A DNA stretch of 64,000 bases from Agrobacterium pusense (GCF_900102105.1 NZ_FNBB01000007.1:124001-188000), one strand, 5' to 3'; shown: positions 17,499 to 27,628, counted from the first letter of the stretch. Notes: generated by a model not told the origin, from the sequence alone. Numbers and translations: made by a program.

Positions 17499-17987
17499 AT
17501 GTCTGAAAAGAAACAGGGTATCGACAAGGAACTGATCCGCGAACTCGCGAATATCCTCAACGATACCGACCTTTCGGAAATCGAAGTGGAGCAGGATGAC
17601 CTGCGCATCCGCGTTTCGCGCGCCGCTCCCGCAGCCACGGTTTATGCCGCAGCACCGCCCGCTTATGCACCGGCTCCCGCAGCAGCGCCCGCCGCGCCGG
17701 CAATCGCGGCCCCTGCTGCACCGGCAGCAGCCGCTGCACCGGCACGCAACCCGGCAAACACCGTGTCTTCGCCCATGGTTGGCACAGTCTATCTCTCGCC
17801 AGCCCCTGGCGCCCGCCCCTTCATCGAAGTCGGCGCAACCGTCAAGGAAGGCCAGACACTTCTCATCGTCGAGGCCATGAAGACCATGAACCAGATCCCG
17901 GCTCCGAAGTCCGGCAAGGTCGTGGAAATCATCGTCAACGACGCACAGCCCGTGGAGTATGGCGAAGCCCTCGTGGTCATCGAATAA
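17499..17987 (+). CDS. accB: Biotin carboxyl carrier protein of acetyl-CoA carboxylase
   Basis: Carries biotin between the carboxylase and transferase halves of acetyl-CoA carboxylase, the first step of fatty-acid synthesis. The 162-residue protein has an N-terminal helical domain, a long flexible Ala-Pro linker (about residues 42-85) and the biotinyl domain with the acceptor Lys128 in EAMKTM. The acceptor is modified by BirA, whose gene is at 61.9-62.7 kb. accC starts 12 nt downstream. Confidence 0.97.
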   Translation: MSEKKQGIDKELIRELANILNDTDLSEIEVEQDDLRIRVSRAAPAATVYAAAPPAYAPAPAAAPAAPAIAAPAAPAAAAAPARNPANTVSSPMVGTVYLSPAPGARPFIEVGATVKEGQTLLIVEAMKTMNQIPAPKSGKVVEIIVNDAQPVEYGEALVVIE

Positions 17988-17999
17988 AGGCGGTTCAGC

Positions 18000-19346
18000 A
18001 TGGTTTCGAAGATCCTCATAGCCAACCGCGGCGAAATTGCGCTGCGCGTCCTGCGCGCCGCCAAGGAGCTTGGCATTCCCACCGTCGCCGTGCATTCCAC
18101 GGCGGACGCGGACGCCATGCATGTGCGCCTCGCCGACGAAAGCGTATGCATCGGCCCACCACCTTCGCGTGACAGCTACCTCAACATCCACCAGATCGTT
18201 GCGGCCTGCGAAATCACCGGTGCGGACGCCGTTCACCCCGGCTACGGCTTCCTGTCGGAAAACGCCAAATTTGCCGATATCCTTGACGCGCACGGCATCA
18301 CCTTCATCGGGCCGACCGCCGAGCATATCCGCATCATGGGCGACAAGATCACCGCCAAGCAGACGGCGCAGGAACTTGGCATTCCCGTGGTTCCCGGCTC
18401 CGATGGCGAAGTGAAGCCTGAGAACGCGCTGGAAATCGCACGCACGATCGGCTTTCCGGTCCTCATCAAGGCAACCGCCGGCGGCGGTGGTCGCGGCATG
18501 AAGGTGGCGAAGACCGAGGCCGATCTGGAAGAGGCGGTTGCGACTGCCCGCTCCGAAGCGGCAGCAGCATTCGGCAACGACGCCGTCTACATGGAAAAGT
18601 ACCTCGGCAAGCCACGCCATATCGAAGTGCAGGTGTTCGGCGACGGTGAAGGCAATGCCATTCATCTCGGAGAGCGCGATTGCTCGTTGCAGCGTCGCCA
18701 CCAGAAGGTGCTGGAAGAAGCCAACTCTCCGGCTCTGACGGTTGAACAGCGCATGAAGATCGGCGAGATTTGCGCGAGCGCCATGCGCAAGCTGAAATAT
18801 CGCGGTGCCGGCACCATCGAGTTCCTTTACGAAAACGGCGAGTTCTATTTCATCGAAATGAACACGCGTCTGCAGGTGGAGCATCCGGTCACGGAAGCGA
18901 TTACCGGCATGGATCTCGTGCAGGAACAGATCCGCGTCGCGTCGGGTCAGGGCCTCTCGGTCACGCAGGCCGATATCGAATTCCATGGCCACGCCATCGA
19001 ATGCCGTATCAATGCCGAAGACCCGCGCACCTTCGTTCCCTCGCCTGGCACGCTGACCTATTTCCACACGCCGGGCGGCCTTGGTGTGCGCGTCGATTCG
19101 GGCGCCTATCAGGGCTACAAGATCCCACCCTATTACGACAGCATGATCGGTAAGCTCATCGTTCACGGACGCGACCGTGACGAATGCATTCGCCGCCTGC
19201 GTCGGGCGCTCGACGAATTCGTCGTCGACGGCATCAAGACCACGCTGCCGCTTTTCCAGGATCTTCTTCAGAATGATGATATCCTGAAGGGCGATTATGA
19301 TATTCACTGGCTGGAAAAATATCTGGCCGGTGACGCGTCTCACTAA
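18000..19346 (+). CDS. accC: Biotin carboxylase subunit of acetyl-CoA carboxylase
   Basis: ATP-dependent carboxylation of the biotin carried by AccB. The 448-residue ATP-grasp protein shows [12 protein letters not shown], the glycine-rich ATP loop GGGGRGMK, and [14 protein letters not shown] with the catalytic metal-binding and Arg residues. Length and start fit the family. It lies in the run aroQ-accB-accC-aat; aat begins 6 nt after the accC stop. Confidence 0.97.
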   Translation: MVSKILIANRGEIALRVLRAAKELGIPTVAVHSTADADAMHVRLADESVCIGPPPSRDSYLNIHQIVAACEITGADAVHPGYGFLSENAKFADILDAHGITFIGPTAEHIRIMGDKITAKQTAQELGIPVVPGSDGEVKPENALEIARTIGFPVLIKATAGGGGRGMKVAKTEADLEEAVATARSEAAAAFGNDAVYMEKYLGKPRHIEVQVFGDGEGNAIHLGERDCSLQRRHQKVLEEANSPALTVEQRMKIGEICASAMRKLKYRGAGTIEFLYENGEFYFIEMNTRLQVEHPVTEAITGMDLVQEQIRVASGQGLSVTQADIEFHGHAIECRINAEDPRTFVPSPGTLTYFHTPGGLGVRVDSGAYQGYKIPPYYDSMIGKLIVHGRDRDECIRRLRRALDEFVVDGIKTTLPLFQDLLQNDDILKGDYDIHWLEKYLAGDASH

Positions 19347-19352
19347 GACGAT

Positions 19353-19967
19353 ATGGCTGGGCGGCGCAGCAGAAATAACGACATAACGGTCGATATCCTG
19401 CTGCGCGCCTATTCCGCCGGCCTGTTTCCGATGGCCGATTCGGCTGACGATCCCGAGCTTTTCTGGGTCGAGCCGGAGGTGCGCGGTATCATCCCGCTCA
19501 ATTCTTTCCACATTTCCAAAAGCCTCGCCAAAGCGATGCGCAAGAAGTCATTCGACATACGCTTCAACACCGCTTTCGAGGCTGTCATGGCGGGCTGCGC
19601 CGCAGAGGCGCCGGACAGGCCAAGTACCTGGATCAACGCCACCATTCGCAGGCTTTATAGCGAACTGCATCAGATCGGCCATGCCCATAGCGTCGAGGCC
19701 TGGGAAGGCAAGGAGCTTGTCGGCGGCCTCTACGGCGTTTCGCTGGGAGCGGCATTCTTCGGTGAAAGCATGTTCTCCCGTCGCACCAATGCATCGAAGA
19801 TTTGCCTCGTGCATCTGGTGGAGAGATTAAAAGCAGGCGGCTTCGTGCTGCTCGACACTCAATTCACGACGGAGCATTTGAAAACGTTCGGCGCCATCGA
19901 TGTGCCGAAGCTTGAATATGCGAAAATGCTCGACGTCGCCGTCAATCGGCCGAGTCTGCAATTCTAG
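19353..19967 (+). CDS. aat: Leucyl/phenylalanyl-tRNA--protein transferase
   Basis: Adds Leu or Phe from charged tRNA to N-terminal Lys or Arg of proteins, marking them for ClpS/ClpAP degradation (N-end rule). The 204-residue protein has [53 protein letters not shown] (split here for reading) and the [15 protein letters not shown] motif characteristic of Aat. It is the last gene of the aroQ-accBC run and converges on the DUF2155 gene with 13 bp between them. Confidence 0.95.
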   Translation: MAGRRSRNNDITVDILLRAYSAGLFPMADSADDPELFWVEPEVRGIIPLNSFHISKSLAKAMRKKSFDIRFNTAFEAVMAGCAAEAPDRPSTWINATIRRLYSELHQIGHAHSVEAWEGKELVGGLYGVSLGAAFFGESMFSRRTNASKICLVHLVERLKAGGFVLLDTQFTTEHLKTFGAIDVPKLEYAKMLDVAVNRPSLQF

Positions 19968-19980
19968 TCGTTACCTTGGG

Positions 19981-20418
19981 TTATTTGCTTGCCGTAGAGG
20001 GAGCAGGCACTTCCGAGTCCTGTTTGCAACCCGTCAGCCATACGTCATAGATCGGGTGTTCCACGGCGTTGAGGCCGGGGCTGTCGGCGAACATCCAGCC
20101 GGTGAAGATGCGACGGATTTTACGGTCGAGGGTGATTTCATCCACTTCGACAAATGCGTCGATCTTCTGCGCTTCCGTCTGGTCGCGCGAATAACAGACC
20201 TTCGGCGTGACCTGAAGCGCGCCGAACTGCACCGTCTCATCGATATAGACATCGAAGGACGTGATGCGGCCCGTGATCTTGTCGATGCCGGAAAAGACTG
20301 CAACACGGTTTTCAAGCCGGGCGGCGGAGACGGGCGAGATGAGGAAGGCAGCAGAAACCGCCGCGAACAGCGTCACCGTCAGCGCACGCAAAGAACGGTC
20401 CCGCGTGATTTTCCTCAT
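19981..20418 (-). CDS. DUF2155 domain periplasmic protein
   Basis: A 145-residue exported protein: signal peptide ending about VSAA near residue 33, then a compact domain with AVFSGIDKITGRITSFDVYI, ARDQ-like CYSRDQTEAQK and IFTGWMFADSPGLNAVEHPIYDVWLTGC, the pattern of DUF2155 in alphaproteobacteria. Two cysteines could form a disulfide. GGAG is about 10 nt upstream of the ATG at 20418. It commonly sits beside aat and the NDUFA12-like gene, as it does here. Function unknown. Confidence 0.85.
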   Translation of the reverse strand: MRKITRDRSLRALTVTLFAAVSAAFLISPVSAARLENRVAVFSGIDKITGRITSFDVYIDETVQFGALQVTPKVCYSRDQTEAQKIDAFVEVDEITLDRKIRRIFTGWMFADSPGLNAVEHPIYDVWLTGCKQDSEVPAPSTASK

Positions 20419-20509
20419 ACGATGTGTCTCCAAAATTTGCCTGTGTCGGGACGCCGACCGGATCAACGCCTAAGGGCGGAATGTGGCAAAAACCGGTGAG
20501 GCCGGATGC

Positions 20510-20539
20510 ATGCGCGGCGTTTTGCACAACACCGCGCAT
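20510..20539 (-). terminator. Inverted repeat after the NDUFA12-like gene
   Basis: Perfect 8-bp arms ATGCGCGG/CCGCGCAT around a 14-nt loop, just past the stop of the NDUFA12-like gene in its direction. No T-run follows, so termination is only suggested. Confidence 0.35.
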
Positions 20540-20548
20540 CGCGATAGC

Positions 20549-20947
20549 TCAGTTGCCGGGTGTCCAGGCGTCGTAGTCGCCGGTCACACGCGGGCGCTCC
20601 CCGGCCACAGCCAGCGAGCCCTGAGGGCGATAGGCCTTGGACGAGCCTGTGAGGTTTGGCTGATGCGGCTTCTGCCACTCGCGCGCAACGTAGCTTTCCT
20701 GGCTCGGCGGAACGTCGGTGCGATAGTGCATCCAGCCATGCCAGCCGGGCGGAATGGCAGAGGCCTCAGCGTAGCCGTTATAGATCACCCAGCGGCGCGG
20801 CATGCCCCAGGAGGTGGTGCCGCCTTCGTAATAGGTGTTACCCAACTCGTCCTGCCCCACCTTCTTGCCGAAACGCCAGGTGTGAAACCGCGTTCCGATC
20901 GTCTGGCCGTTCCACCAGGTGAAGATTTGCGTCAGGAGAGTCTTCAT
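20549..20947 (-). CDS. NDUFA12-like subunit of NADH:ubiquinone oxidoreductase
   Basis: A 132-residue homologue of the mitochondrial complex I accessory subunit NDUFA12 (B17.2), an alphaproteobacterial supernumerary subunit. Recognisable are GTRFHTWRFGKKVGQDELGN, TYYEG, RRWVIYNGYAEASAIPPGWHGW and MHYRTDVPP. It would dock on the peripheral arm of the enzyme encoded by the nuo operon, whose last gene enters at the right end of the window. GAGGAACGTAGA precedes the ATG at 20947. Confidence 0.92.
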   Translation of the reverse strand: MKTLLTQIFTWWNGQTIGTRFHTWRFGKKVGQDELGNTYYEGGTTSWGMPRRWVIYNGYAEASAIPPGWHGWMHYRTDVPPSQESYVAREWQKPHQPNLTGSSKAYRPQGSLAVAGERPRVTGDYDAWTPGN

Positions 20948-21056
20948 TCTACGTTCCTCAGGCTTGAATGCGCCGCAGCGATTTTCCGTGCACGGCACAA
21001 GACATGCTTATGCCGCCCCTCACGCCAATTGTCCAGCATTTCAAGATATATCAGTG

Positions 21057-21530
21057 CTATTTCAGCTTCATCCTGAAGCCAAGATGCCGCTTCTCGAAAC
21101 CCAGCCGTTCGTAGAAGCGGTGCGCGTCCAGCCGGGCCATGTTGGAGGTGAGCTGCGCGGCTTTCAGGCCCTGACGGCGGGCTTCATCAAGACAATAGTT
21201 GATCATCATCGCGCCGATGCCGCGACCGCGCATGTCGGCCCGTGTCTGCACCGCTTCGATGACCATAGACCTGGCCCCTCGCCCGACGAGCTTGGTCAGG
21301 ATCGCCGTCTGAAAGGTGCCGACCACCTCGCCATCCAGTTCGGCGACGTAAAGCGTTTCGCTCGGCGACGCCTCGATTGCCCGGAAGGCGGCAAGATAAT
21401 CGGGCTGTGCCGATTCGTCCGCCGTATCGCCGTGGCCGCCGATCTCGTCAGCGGCAAAAATGGCGGCGAGCGCCGGCAGATCGTCTTCACGGGCCGTTCG
21501 AATTATCAGATTTTCCAGGGTCGCGTTCAT
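21057..21530 (-). CDS. GNAT-family N-acetyltransferase
   Basis: A 157-residue Gcn5-related acetyltransferase. The acetyl-CoA pyrophosphate loop is RADMRGRGIGAMM (motif A), followed by a helix and AHRFYERLGFEKRHLGF, the usual motif B end. The substrate is unknown. Its start overlaps the stop of the next GNAT gene (21527-22024) by four bases (ATGA), so the two acetyltransferases are translationally coupled. Confidence 0.87.
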   Translation of the reverse strand: MNATLENLIIRTAREDDLPALAAIFAADEIGGHGDTADESAQPDYLAAFRAIEASPSETLYVAELDGEVVGTFQTAILTKLVGRGARSMVIEAVQTRADMRGRGIGAMMINYCLDEARRQGLKAAQLTSNMARLDAHRFYERLGFEKRHLGFRMKLK

Positions 21531-22024
21531 CGGGTCAGGCTCTTTTCCATCACGATGCCGGGCAGCCCCTCGATACCCGCCATGCGCTCGATTCGGTCCA
21601 CCTCGACAAATCCGACGCCTTCATAGAAGTTGATTGCGACAGTATTTTTGGGCTCAACCTCAAGCCGCATGATTTCCGCGTCGGGAAAGCAGGTTTCTAG
21701 CTCTGCGAAGAGATCGCGGCCGACGCCCCGCCGCTGAAGATCGGGCGCCACGTAGAGCTGATGCAGCAGCGCCGTCTTCGCCATCTTGGTCGACATGGAG
21801 CCGTAAGCCATGCCGCCGATCCGCTTGCCGTCATCGGCGACAAGGAACTCGCCGCCCTTCTTTTCGACGCGGTCTTTCATGGCCTGCGGCGAATGCCAGG
21901 CTGCGATCAGCTGGTTGACCTTATCCGCGCCGTAGATAGCGTCATAGGTCGCGTGCCATGTCGTCGCGAGCAGCGCCCGGACTGGCTCGATGTCACGCAG
22001 GCTGGCTGTGCGGATGAAAAACAT
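21527..22024 (-). CDS. GNAT-family N-acetyltransferase
   Basis: A 165-residue Gcn5-related acetyltransferase with the coenzyme A loop LQRRGVGRDLF and the C-terminal AINFYEGVGFVEVD. An N-terminal stretch ATTWHATYDAIYG resembles acetyltransferases of the RimI/PaiA kind. It is the upstream member of a coupled GNAT pair. The substrate cannot be predicted. It lies directly downstream, in the minus direction, of a palindromic repeat and gatB. Confidence 0.87.
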   Translation of the reverse strand: MFFIRTASLRDIEPVRALLATTWHATYDAIYGADKVNQLIAAWHSPQAMKDRVEKKGGEFLVADDGKRIGGMAYGSMSTKMAKTALLHQLYVAPDLQRRGVGRDLFAELETCFPDAEIMRLEVEPKNTVAINFYEGVGFVEVDRIERMAGIEGLPGIVMEKSLTR

Positions 22025-22096
22025 GATCTGGCTCCGTCTTGAAACAGAAATGCCGGGCGTTGATCCCGGCAGAAGTGATGTCAGTCGCCCTTACTG

Positions 22097-22183
22097 GACG
22101 TCATCCTCTGGTTTGCCCCGAGGATCTAAACGCGGTGAACCTTGTGTGGCTCGTTAGATCCTCGGGGCAAGCCCGAGGATGTC
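22097..22183. repeat. Palindromic intergenic repeat element
   Basis: About 30-bp imperfect inverted arms (22097-22129 and 22154-22183). Each contains TTGCCCCGAGGATCTAA, and they face each other around a 24-bp centre. The arms also contain the internal repeat CCTCGGG. The type (intergenic, long imperfect palindrome, CCCGAGGAT core) resembles the short mosaic repeats that are abundant in rhizobial chromosomes. It may act as a bidirectional transcription end for gatB. Confidence 0.7.
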
Positions 22184-22242
22184 GAAGGAGAGGTCTACAG
22201 TCTCCCTCAACCTTTTCTGAGGGCCGCTCCGACTCACAGTTC

Positions 22243-23748
22243 CTATTCGTCTTCGATTCCGAGCTTCGCTTTCACCAGCGCCTGCACCGTCTGCGGGTTA
22301 GCCTTGCCGCCCGTCGCCTTCATCACCTGGCCGACGAACCAGCCGGCGAGCGTCGGCTTCGCCTTGACCTTCTCGACCTGATCCGGGTTGGCGGCGATGA
22401 TCTCGTCAACGGCCTTTTCGATGGCGCCGGTGTCGGTCACCTGCTTCATGCCGCGGGCTTCAACGATCTCGGCCGGATTACCGCCCTCGTTCCAGACGAT
22501 TTCAAACAGATCCTTGGCGATCTTGCCGGAGATGGTCTCGGCCTTGATGAGATCGATGATGCCGCCGAGCTGTTCTGGCGACACCGGCGTCGTCTCGATG
22601 TCCTTGCCGGACTTGTTCAGCGCGCCGAGCAGGTCGTTGATGACCCAGTTGGCGGCAGCCTTTGGATCGCGTCCGGCGGCGACGGCTTCGTAATAATCGG
22701 CAATCGCCTTTTCTGAGACCAGAATCGAGGCGTCATAGACCGACAGGCCGAGATCGGCGACGAAACGGGCCTTTTTGTCATCAGGCAGTTCCGGCAGATC
22801 GACCTTCAGCGCCTCGACGAAGGCATCATCGAATTCGAGCGGCAGCAGGTCCGGATCGGGGAAATAGCGATAGTCATGCGCGTCTTCCTTGGAGCGCATG
22901 GAGCGCGTCTCGCCCTTGCCGGGATCGAACAGGCGGGTTTCCTGATCGATGACGCCGCCATCTTCCAGAATGGCGATCTGGCGACGCGCCTCATATTCAA
23001 TCGCCTGACCGACGAAGCGGATGGAGTTGACGTTCTTGATCTCGCAGCGCGTGCCGAAGCCTTCGCCCGGACGGCGCACGGAGACGTTGACGTCGGCGCG
23101 CATGGAGCCTTCGTCCATGTTGCCGTCGCAGGTGCCAAGGTAACGCACGATGGAGCGCAGCTTGGTGAGATAGGCCTTCGCCTCATCCGACGAACGCATG
23201 TCCGGCTTGGAGACGATTTCCATCAGCGCCACGCCCGAACGGTTCAGGTCCACGAAGGACATGGTCGGGTGCTGGTCGTGCATCGACTTGCCGGCGTCCT
23301 GCTCCAGATGCAGGCGCTCGATGCCAATCTCGATATCCTCGAAATTGCCCTGACGGTCGGGACCAAGCGAAATGGTGATGGTGCCTTCGCCTACGATCGG
23401 ATCCTTGAACTGCGAAATCTGATAGCCCTGCGGCAAATCGGGATAGAAGTAGTTCTTGCGGTCGAAGATCGAGCGATTGTTGATCTTGGCCTTGAGGCCG
23501 AGACCGGTGCGCACCGCCTGCTTCACGCATTCCTCGTTGATAACAGGCAGCATGCCGGGCATGGCCGCATCCACCAGCGACACGTTGGAATTCGGCGCAT
23601 TGCCGAAGGTGGTGGAGGCGCCGGAGAACAGCTTGGAATTGGAGAGAACCTGCGCATGCACCTCCATGCCGATCACGATTTCCCAATCGCCGGTGGCGCC
23701 GGGAATGAAGCGTTTCGGGTCGGGGGTGCGCACGTCTACAAGGGTCAT
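22243..23748 (-). CDS. gatB: Aspartyl/glutamyl-tRNA(Asn/Gln) amidotransferase subunit B
   Basis: GatB binds misacylated Glu-tRNA(Gln) or Asp-tRNA(Asn) and phosphorylates it before amidation, using ammonia from GatA. The 501-residue protein has [12 protein letters not shown] near the start, the signature [20 protein letters not shown] in the cradle domain and a C-terminal YqeY-like tail domain that ends in [10 protein letters not shown] use the ATG at 23748, where the family begins; a frame 23 codons longer lacks support. gatC and gatA are 2-4 kb to the right, separated by other genes. Confidence 0.96.
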   Translation of the reverse strand: MTLVDVRTPDPKRFIPGATGDWEIVIGMEVHAQVLSNSKLFSGASTTFGNAPNSNVSLVDAAMPGMLPVINEECVKQAVRTGLGLKAKINNRSIFDRKNYFYPDLPQGYQISQFKDPIVGEGTITISLGPDRQGNFEDIEIGIERLHLEQDAGKSMHDQHPTMSFVDLNRSGVALMEIVSKPDMRSSDEAKAYLTKLRSIVRYLGTCDGNMDEGSMRADVNVSVRRPGEGFGTRCEIKNVNSIRFVGQAIEYEARRQIAILEDGGVIDQETRLFDPGKGETRSMRSKEDAHDYRYFPDPDLLPLEFDDAFVEALKVDLPELPDDKKARFVADLGLSVYDASILVSEKAIADYYEAVAAGRDPKAAANWVINDLLGALNKSGKDIETTPVSPEQLGGIIDLIKAETISGKIAKDLFEIVWNEGGNPAEIVEARGMKQVTDTGAIEKAVDEIIAANPDQVEKVKAKPTLAGWFVGQVMKATGGKANPQTVQALVKAKLGIEDE

Positions 23749-23899
23749 CTGAAGCTCACGATATACGGGTTCTTTGGCCTTGGTGGGTAGAACAAATGAA
23801 GCGCTGGCGCAAGACATCTTGCACCCCGTCGCGCGACGGCCGGAATTTTCGAAGACATCGGATACGCGTTTTTTACCCTTATAGGTTTCAATTCACGCC

Positions 23900-24232
23900 A
23901 TGCAAACGATCGCTCTCTGCTTTCTGGCTTATATCGCCTTCAATCTCTTCGTCTTTCTTGTCTATTGGTGGGACAAGGAAGCGGCGAGGAATGGCGGATG
24001 GCGTATCCGGGAAAGCACGCTGCTTTTGCTCGCGCTCGTGGGTGGCAGTGCGGGCGCGATCTCGGCGCAAAGGTTGCTGCGGCACAAAACCCGCAAGGAA
24101 CCGTTTCGCAGCAAGCTGATATCGATCGTCATCTTGCAGGCGGGCCTCGTCGCATCGCTCCTCATCACGCCGGACTGGCCGATGCGGCTGATGGCCACTC
24201 TACAAACCCTGTTTCAGAACGCCGGCCCGTAA
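23900..24232 (+). CDS. DUF1294 small membrane protein
   Basis: A 110-residue protein with an N-terminal membrane segment (CFLAYIAFNLFVFLVYWWDK), the short conserved block YWWDKEAARNGGWRIRES, a second segment LLLLALVGGSAGAI and a third near the C-terminus (LISIVILQAGLVASLLI). This matches DUF1294, small integral membrane proteins of unknown role. The last 19 bases overlap the end of the convergent GNAT gene. Confidence 0.8.
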   Translation: MQTIALCFLAYIAFNLFVFLVYWWDKEAARNGGWRIRESTLLLLALVGGSAGAISAQRLLRHKTRKEPFRSKLISIVILQAGLVASLLITPDWPMRLMATLQTLFQNAGP

Positions 24233-24723
24233 AGACCACTCTCGACCTCAGCCAGTTGCTTCTGCAGGCCCACCGATTGCACCTCGCGGTCCAGCTTCGG
24301 CGCATAGGAAACCGAGAGCCAGCGAATGCTATAGCCATGGTAGCGGAAAAAGGCGACGGCCGGTTCATTCTGGGCATGGGTTTCAAGCCGTATGGTCTCG
24401 AAGCCCTTTTCCTCTATCAGTCGTTCGATGTCGCCCAGCAGGCGGCTGCCGACGCCCCTCCGCTGAAACTCCGGATCGATCCAGAAGTCGGAAATCGCCT
24501 CGTTAAAATACTCCCGCGCGGCCCAACCCGCCACCGAGCCGCCCAGTTCCGCGACGCGGATGGCAAGCCAGGACGAGCGGGTGAAATTGGAAAAGGCGCT
24601 CGCCGCATTGTCGTAAAGCGTCGGTGTGATGCCGAGAGCCGCGGTTGCCTGCCGCCACGCCCTGAGGCCGATGGCCGCCAGAACCTCCGCTTCCTGCTCA
24701 TACGCGTTGCGAATGACGATCAA
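24214..24723 (-). CDS. GNAT-family N-acetyltransferase
   Basis: A 169-residue Gcn5-related acetyltransferase with EAISDFWIDPEFQRRGVG as the beta4-alpha3 acetyl-CoA loop and AVAFFRYHGYSIRW near the end. It starts 273 bp from, and divergent to, a TopAI/YjhX-like gene. In E. coli the antitoxin YjhQ is a GNAT-fold protein encoded next to YjhX, so this neighbour deserves comparison. The substrate is otherwise unknown. Confidence 0.85.
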   Translation of the reverse strand: MIVIRNAYEQEAEVLAAIGLRAWRQATAALGITPTLYDNAASAFSNFTRSSWLAIRVAELGGSVAGWAAREYFNEAISDFWIDPEFQRRGVGSRLLGDIERLIEEKGFETIRLETHAQNEPAVAFFRYHGYSIRWLSVSYAPKLDREVQSVGLQKQLAEVESGLYGPAF

Positions 24724-24996
24724 GCCGCGCCCTCCTTGGCCGTTTGAAGTAAACCATTGCGGGTGCGATTCGACCAGCGTGGTTTTCCCGCTCCCTGCGG
24801 GACTTGACCGCGCCGGTTTGGCCCATTACCCAAAAGGAGCAAGAACGGAGTTTTTATGTTCGCTCAATCGGAGTCCCGGTAAAGGCCCTGCCCGCAAGTT
24901 TCTTGCGCGCCGGGCCAAATGAAACCGAGCCGGATGCCCTAACGGCACCCGGGTTTGCTTTCACGCGTCTAGAAGACGCCGACCGGACTTCCAACA

Positions 24997-25254
24997 ATGG
25001 ACATTTCCCGCACCGAACAGCGCATTCTTCACCTGCTCGCCCAGGGCGGCAGAATTGAACTCGTTCGAGACGACGCCCGCAAAATTGAAAAACTTTCGCT
25101 CTTCACGCGCGAAGGATGGATTTTCAGCGGCCTCGATCTCCTCACCTTCCGCAAGCTGAAACGGAAGCGAGCCATCGCCTCCTCCGGTGGCAAGCCCTAC
25201 CGCATTACCACGCGCGGGCTGGAACTTGTGAGGGGTGAGCTGGACAACCGATAA
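24997..25254 (+). CDS. YjhX/TopAI-like toxin (UPF0386)
   Basis: An 85-residue basic protein that matches the UPF0386/YjhX family over its whole length: MDISRTEQRILHLLAQGGRI, KIEKLSLFTREGWIFSGLDL, TFRKLKRKRAIASSGGKPYR and a C-terminal ITTRGLELVRGEL. E. coli YjhX was described as TopAI, an inhibitor of DNA topoisomerase I, neutralised by the GNAT-fold YjhQ. Here it stands alone on the plus strand between two GNAT genes on the minus strand (24214-24723 and 25320-25814). topA itself is at 37.8-40.5 kb. Whether it is a toxin in this organism is unproven; family members are common in rhizobial chromosomes. Confidence 0.85.
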   Translation: MDISRTEQRILHLLAQGGRIELVRDDARKIEKLSLFTREGWIFSGLDLLTFRKLKRKRAIASSGGKPYRITTRGLELVRGELDNR

Positions 25255-25319
25255 ACTGACCGGGCGGCGGGAATGCCGTCGCCCGGCATTTCGCGACGCG
25301 GCAGCGGCGGTGTAACAAG

Positions 25320-25814
25320 TTAAGAGAGCATTTGCTCCAGCTTCACCTTCTCAAGTTCGACTTTCATGATGTCGGACCATTCCATGCCGCGCCAGACGAT
25401 CTGAAAGCCACAACGCTCATAGAGACCGATGGCAGTGCGATTTCTGGCATGAGTGTCGATGGTGGCAAGCGGCAGGCCCGCAGCCCGCATCCTGTCGAGA
25501 AAGTGGAGGATCAGCGCTTTGCCAATCCCCTTGCCCTGCCAGTTCGGGTCCACCCACAGATCGGAAATATGATGAGGCTTGGCATCGCAAGCGCCCCAAC
25601 CGACGACAACACCGTCGATTTCGGCCACGACGACATCACCGGTCGGAGACTTGGCGAAGCTTTCGAATTCGCCCCTCACCCGCTCGATGACATGGGAATC
25701 GAGATAGGCGGCGTCGAAGGCTTCACCGGCACGCCATGCGGCAAAACCGACAAAGCCGACCGCATCGCGATCGGCTTCGTTCATCTGTCTAAGCTTGAAA
25801 CTGCTTACCACCAC
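25320..25814 (-). CDS. GNAT-family N-acetyltransferase downstream of gatA
   Basis: A 164-residue Gcn5-related acetyltransferase: [20 protein letters not shown] is the acetyl-CoA-binding strand and loop, and [19 protein letters not shown] completes motif B. Its 5' end overlaps the gatA stop by 10 bp, so it is expressed from the gatC-gatA unit. It converges on the YjhX-like gene with 65 bp between. Substrate unknown. Confidence 0.86.
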   Translation of the reverse strand: MVVSSFKLRQMNEADRDAVGFVGFAAWRAGEAFDAAYLDSHVIERVRGEFESFAKSPTGDVVVAEIDGVVVGWGACDAKPHHISDLWVDPNWQGKGIGKALILHFLDRMRAAGLPLATIDTHARNRTAIGLYERCGFQIVWRGMEWSDIMKVELEKVKLEQMLS

Positions 25815-27286
25815 TTGGCAGGCGTGAACTTGCCGGCTGCCTGCTCGATGGCGTGGGCCGTCTTGAACAGCGTTTCTTCTTCGAACGGCTTGCCGATGAG
25901 CTGCAGGCCAAGCGGCAGGCCCTTGCCATCAAGACCAGCAGGCACCGAGAGGCCGGGAAGACCGGCCATGTTGACGGTGATGGTGAAGACGTCCTGCAGG
26001 TACATCTTGACGGGATCGGAGGCGAGCTCCTCATCACCGACCGCGAAGGCGGAAGACGGCGTGATCGGCGCCAGAATGGCGTCCACACCCTCGTGGAAGA
26101 CGTTTTCGAAGTCGCGCTTGATGAGCGTGCGGACCTTCTGCGCCTTGAGATAATAGGCGTCGTAATAACCGGCCGAAAGTACATAGGTGCCGACCATGAT
26201 GCGACGCTGCACTTCCTTACCGAAACCGGCGGCGCGGCTTTTTTCGTACATGTCGGCAATGTCCTTGCCGTCGACGCGCAGGCCGTAGCGGACGCCGTCA
26301 TAACGGGCAAGGTTGGACGAGGCCTCTGCCGGTGCGACGATGTAATAGGCGGGAAGCGCATATTTGGTGTGCGGCAGCGAGATGTCGACCACCTCTGCAC
26401 CGGCGTCGCGCAGCCATTCGACGCCCTTGGCCCAGAGCTTTTCGATTTCGTCAGGCATACCGTCAACGCGGTATTCCCGGGGGATACCGATCTTCAGGCC
26501 CTTGAGCGATTGACCGATGGCCTTTTCGTAATCCGGCACAGGAAGGTCAACCGAGGTCGTGTCCTTGGCGTCGACGCTTGCCATGGTCTTCAGCAGGATG
26601 GCCGCGTCGCGCACGTCGCGGGCAATCGGGCCAGCCTGATCGAGCGACGAGGCGTAAGCGACGATGCCGAAGCGCGAGCAGCGGCCGTAAGTGGGCTTGA
26701 TGCCGACGGTGCCGGTGAAAGCCGCCGGCTGGCGGATGGAACCGCCGGTATCGGTTGCGGTGGCGCCGGCGCAAAGATGCGCGGCAACGGCTGCGGCCGA
26801 ACCGCCCGAGGAGCCGCCAGGCACCAGCTTCTGCTCGGAACCATTGGCGCGCCACGGGTTGATGGCCGGGCCGTACCAGGAGCTCTCATTGGACGAGCCC
26901 ATGGCGAATTCGTCCATGTTGAGCTTGCCGAGCATGACGGCGCCCTGATCCCAGAGGTTCTGGGTGACGGTGGATTCGTATTTCGGCTTGAAGCCATCGA
27001 GGATGTGCGAGCAGGCCTGGGTATGAATGTCACGCGTTGCGAAAAGGTCCTTCACGCCGAGCGGAATACCTTCCAGCTCACCCGCGGAACCGGCAGCAAT
27101 ACGGCCGTCGGAGGCTTTCGCCATCTCACGCGCCTTTTCGGGCGTCGTCGCCACATAGGCGTTCAGCGCACCGTTGGCGGTGTCGATGGCGGAGAGATAG
27201 GCGTCGGTGAGCTCAAGGGCGGAAAATTCTTTCGCCTTCAGCTTCTCGCGGGCTTCGGCAATGGTCAGGCTCGTCAGGTCGGTCAT
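25805..27286 (-). CDS. gatA: Glutamyl-tRNA(Gln) amidotransferase subunit A
   Basis: The amidase that releases ammonia from glutamine for GatB. The 493-residue protein shows the Ser-cisSer-Lys amidase triad: Lys in PLGVKDLF and the two serines in the signature [16 protein letters not shown], followed by [13 protein letters not shown] start at the ATG at 27286; the frame opens three codons earlier with TTG. gatC precedes it by 54 bp and a GNAT gene overlaps its end. Confidence 0.97.
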   Translation of the reverse strand: MTDLTSLTIAEAREKLKAKEFSALELTDAYLSAIDTANGALNAYVATTPEKAREMAKASDGRIAAGSAGELEGIPLGVKDLFATRDIHTQACSHILDGFKPKYESTVTQNLWDQGAVMLGKLNMDEFAMGSSNESSWYGPAINPWRANGSEQKLVPGGSSGGSAAAVAAHLCAGATATDTGGSIRQPAAFTGTVGIKPTYGRCSRFGIVAYASSLDQAGPIARDVRDAAILLKTMASVDAKDTTSVDLPVPDYEKAIGQSLKGLKIGIPREYRVDGMPDEIEKLWAKGVEWLRDAGAEVVDISLPHTKYALPAYYIVAPAEASSNLARYDGVRYGLRVDGKDIADMYEKSRAAGFGKEVQRRIMVGTYVLSAGYYDAYYLKAQKVRTLIKRDFENVFHEGVDAILAPITPSSAFAVGDEELASDPVKMYLQDVFTITVNMAGLPGLSVPAGLDGKGLPLGLQLIGKPFEEETLFKTAHAIEQAAGKFTPAKWW

Positions 27287-27340
27287 GGTCGGCAACGGCT
27301 TTCGAAAATCTCGGAAAAATCGGGCGGCAAGATGGATCGA

Positions 27341-27628
27341 TTACTCGACCACTTTCGGCACCATGAAGAAATTGCGATCGGTCGCGGGCGCGTTGGCGAC
27401 GATGTCGTCCGCCTTGTCGCCATCGGTCACCTCGTCGGCGCGCTTCTTCATCGCCACCGGCGTCACCGACGTCATCGGCTCGACGCCATCCACATTCACT
27501 TCCGAAAGCTGCTCCACGAAACCGAGTATGCCATTCAGCTGGCCGAGCATGTTCTGTGCTTCGTCTTCAGTGACAGCGATACGGGCAAGGCGCGCAACAC
27601 GCTTTACGGTGGCGAGATCGACGGACAT
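27341..27628 (-). CDS. gatC: Glutamyl-tRNA(Gln) amidotransferase subunit C
   Basis: The small subunit that ties GatA to GatB. The 95-residue protein begins [17 protein letters not shown] and has the family block [25 protein letters not shown] stands 7 nt before the ATG at 27628; the frame extends upstream but without family similarity. gatA follows in the same direction, giving the common gatC-gatA order. Confidence 0.96.
   Translation of the reverse strand: MSVDLATVKRVARLARIAVTEDEAQNMLGQLNGILGFVEQLSEVNVDGVEPMTSVTPVAMKKRADEVTDGDKADDIVANAPATDRNFFMVPKVVE

Noticed and set aside
17463-19511. A 682-codon minus-strand frame opposite accB/accC
   Set aside because: Antisense shadow; accB and accC have full catalytic motifs on the plus strand.
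24724-24996. Small gene upstream of the YjhX-like gene (possible antitoxin on the plus strand)
   Set aside because: Open frames there lack a start with ribosome site and protein-like composition.
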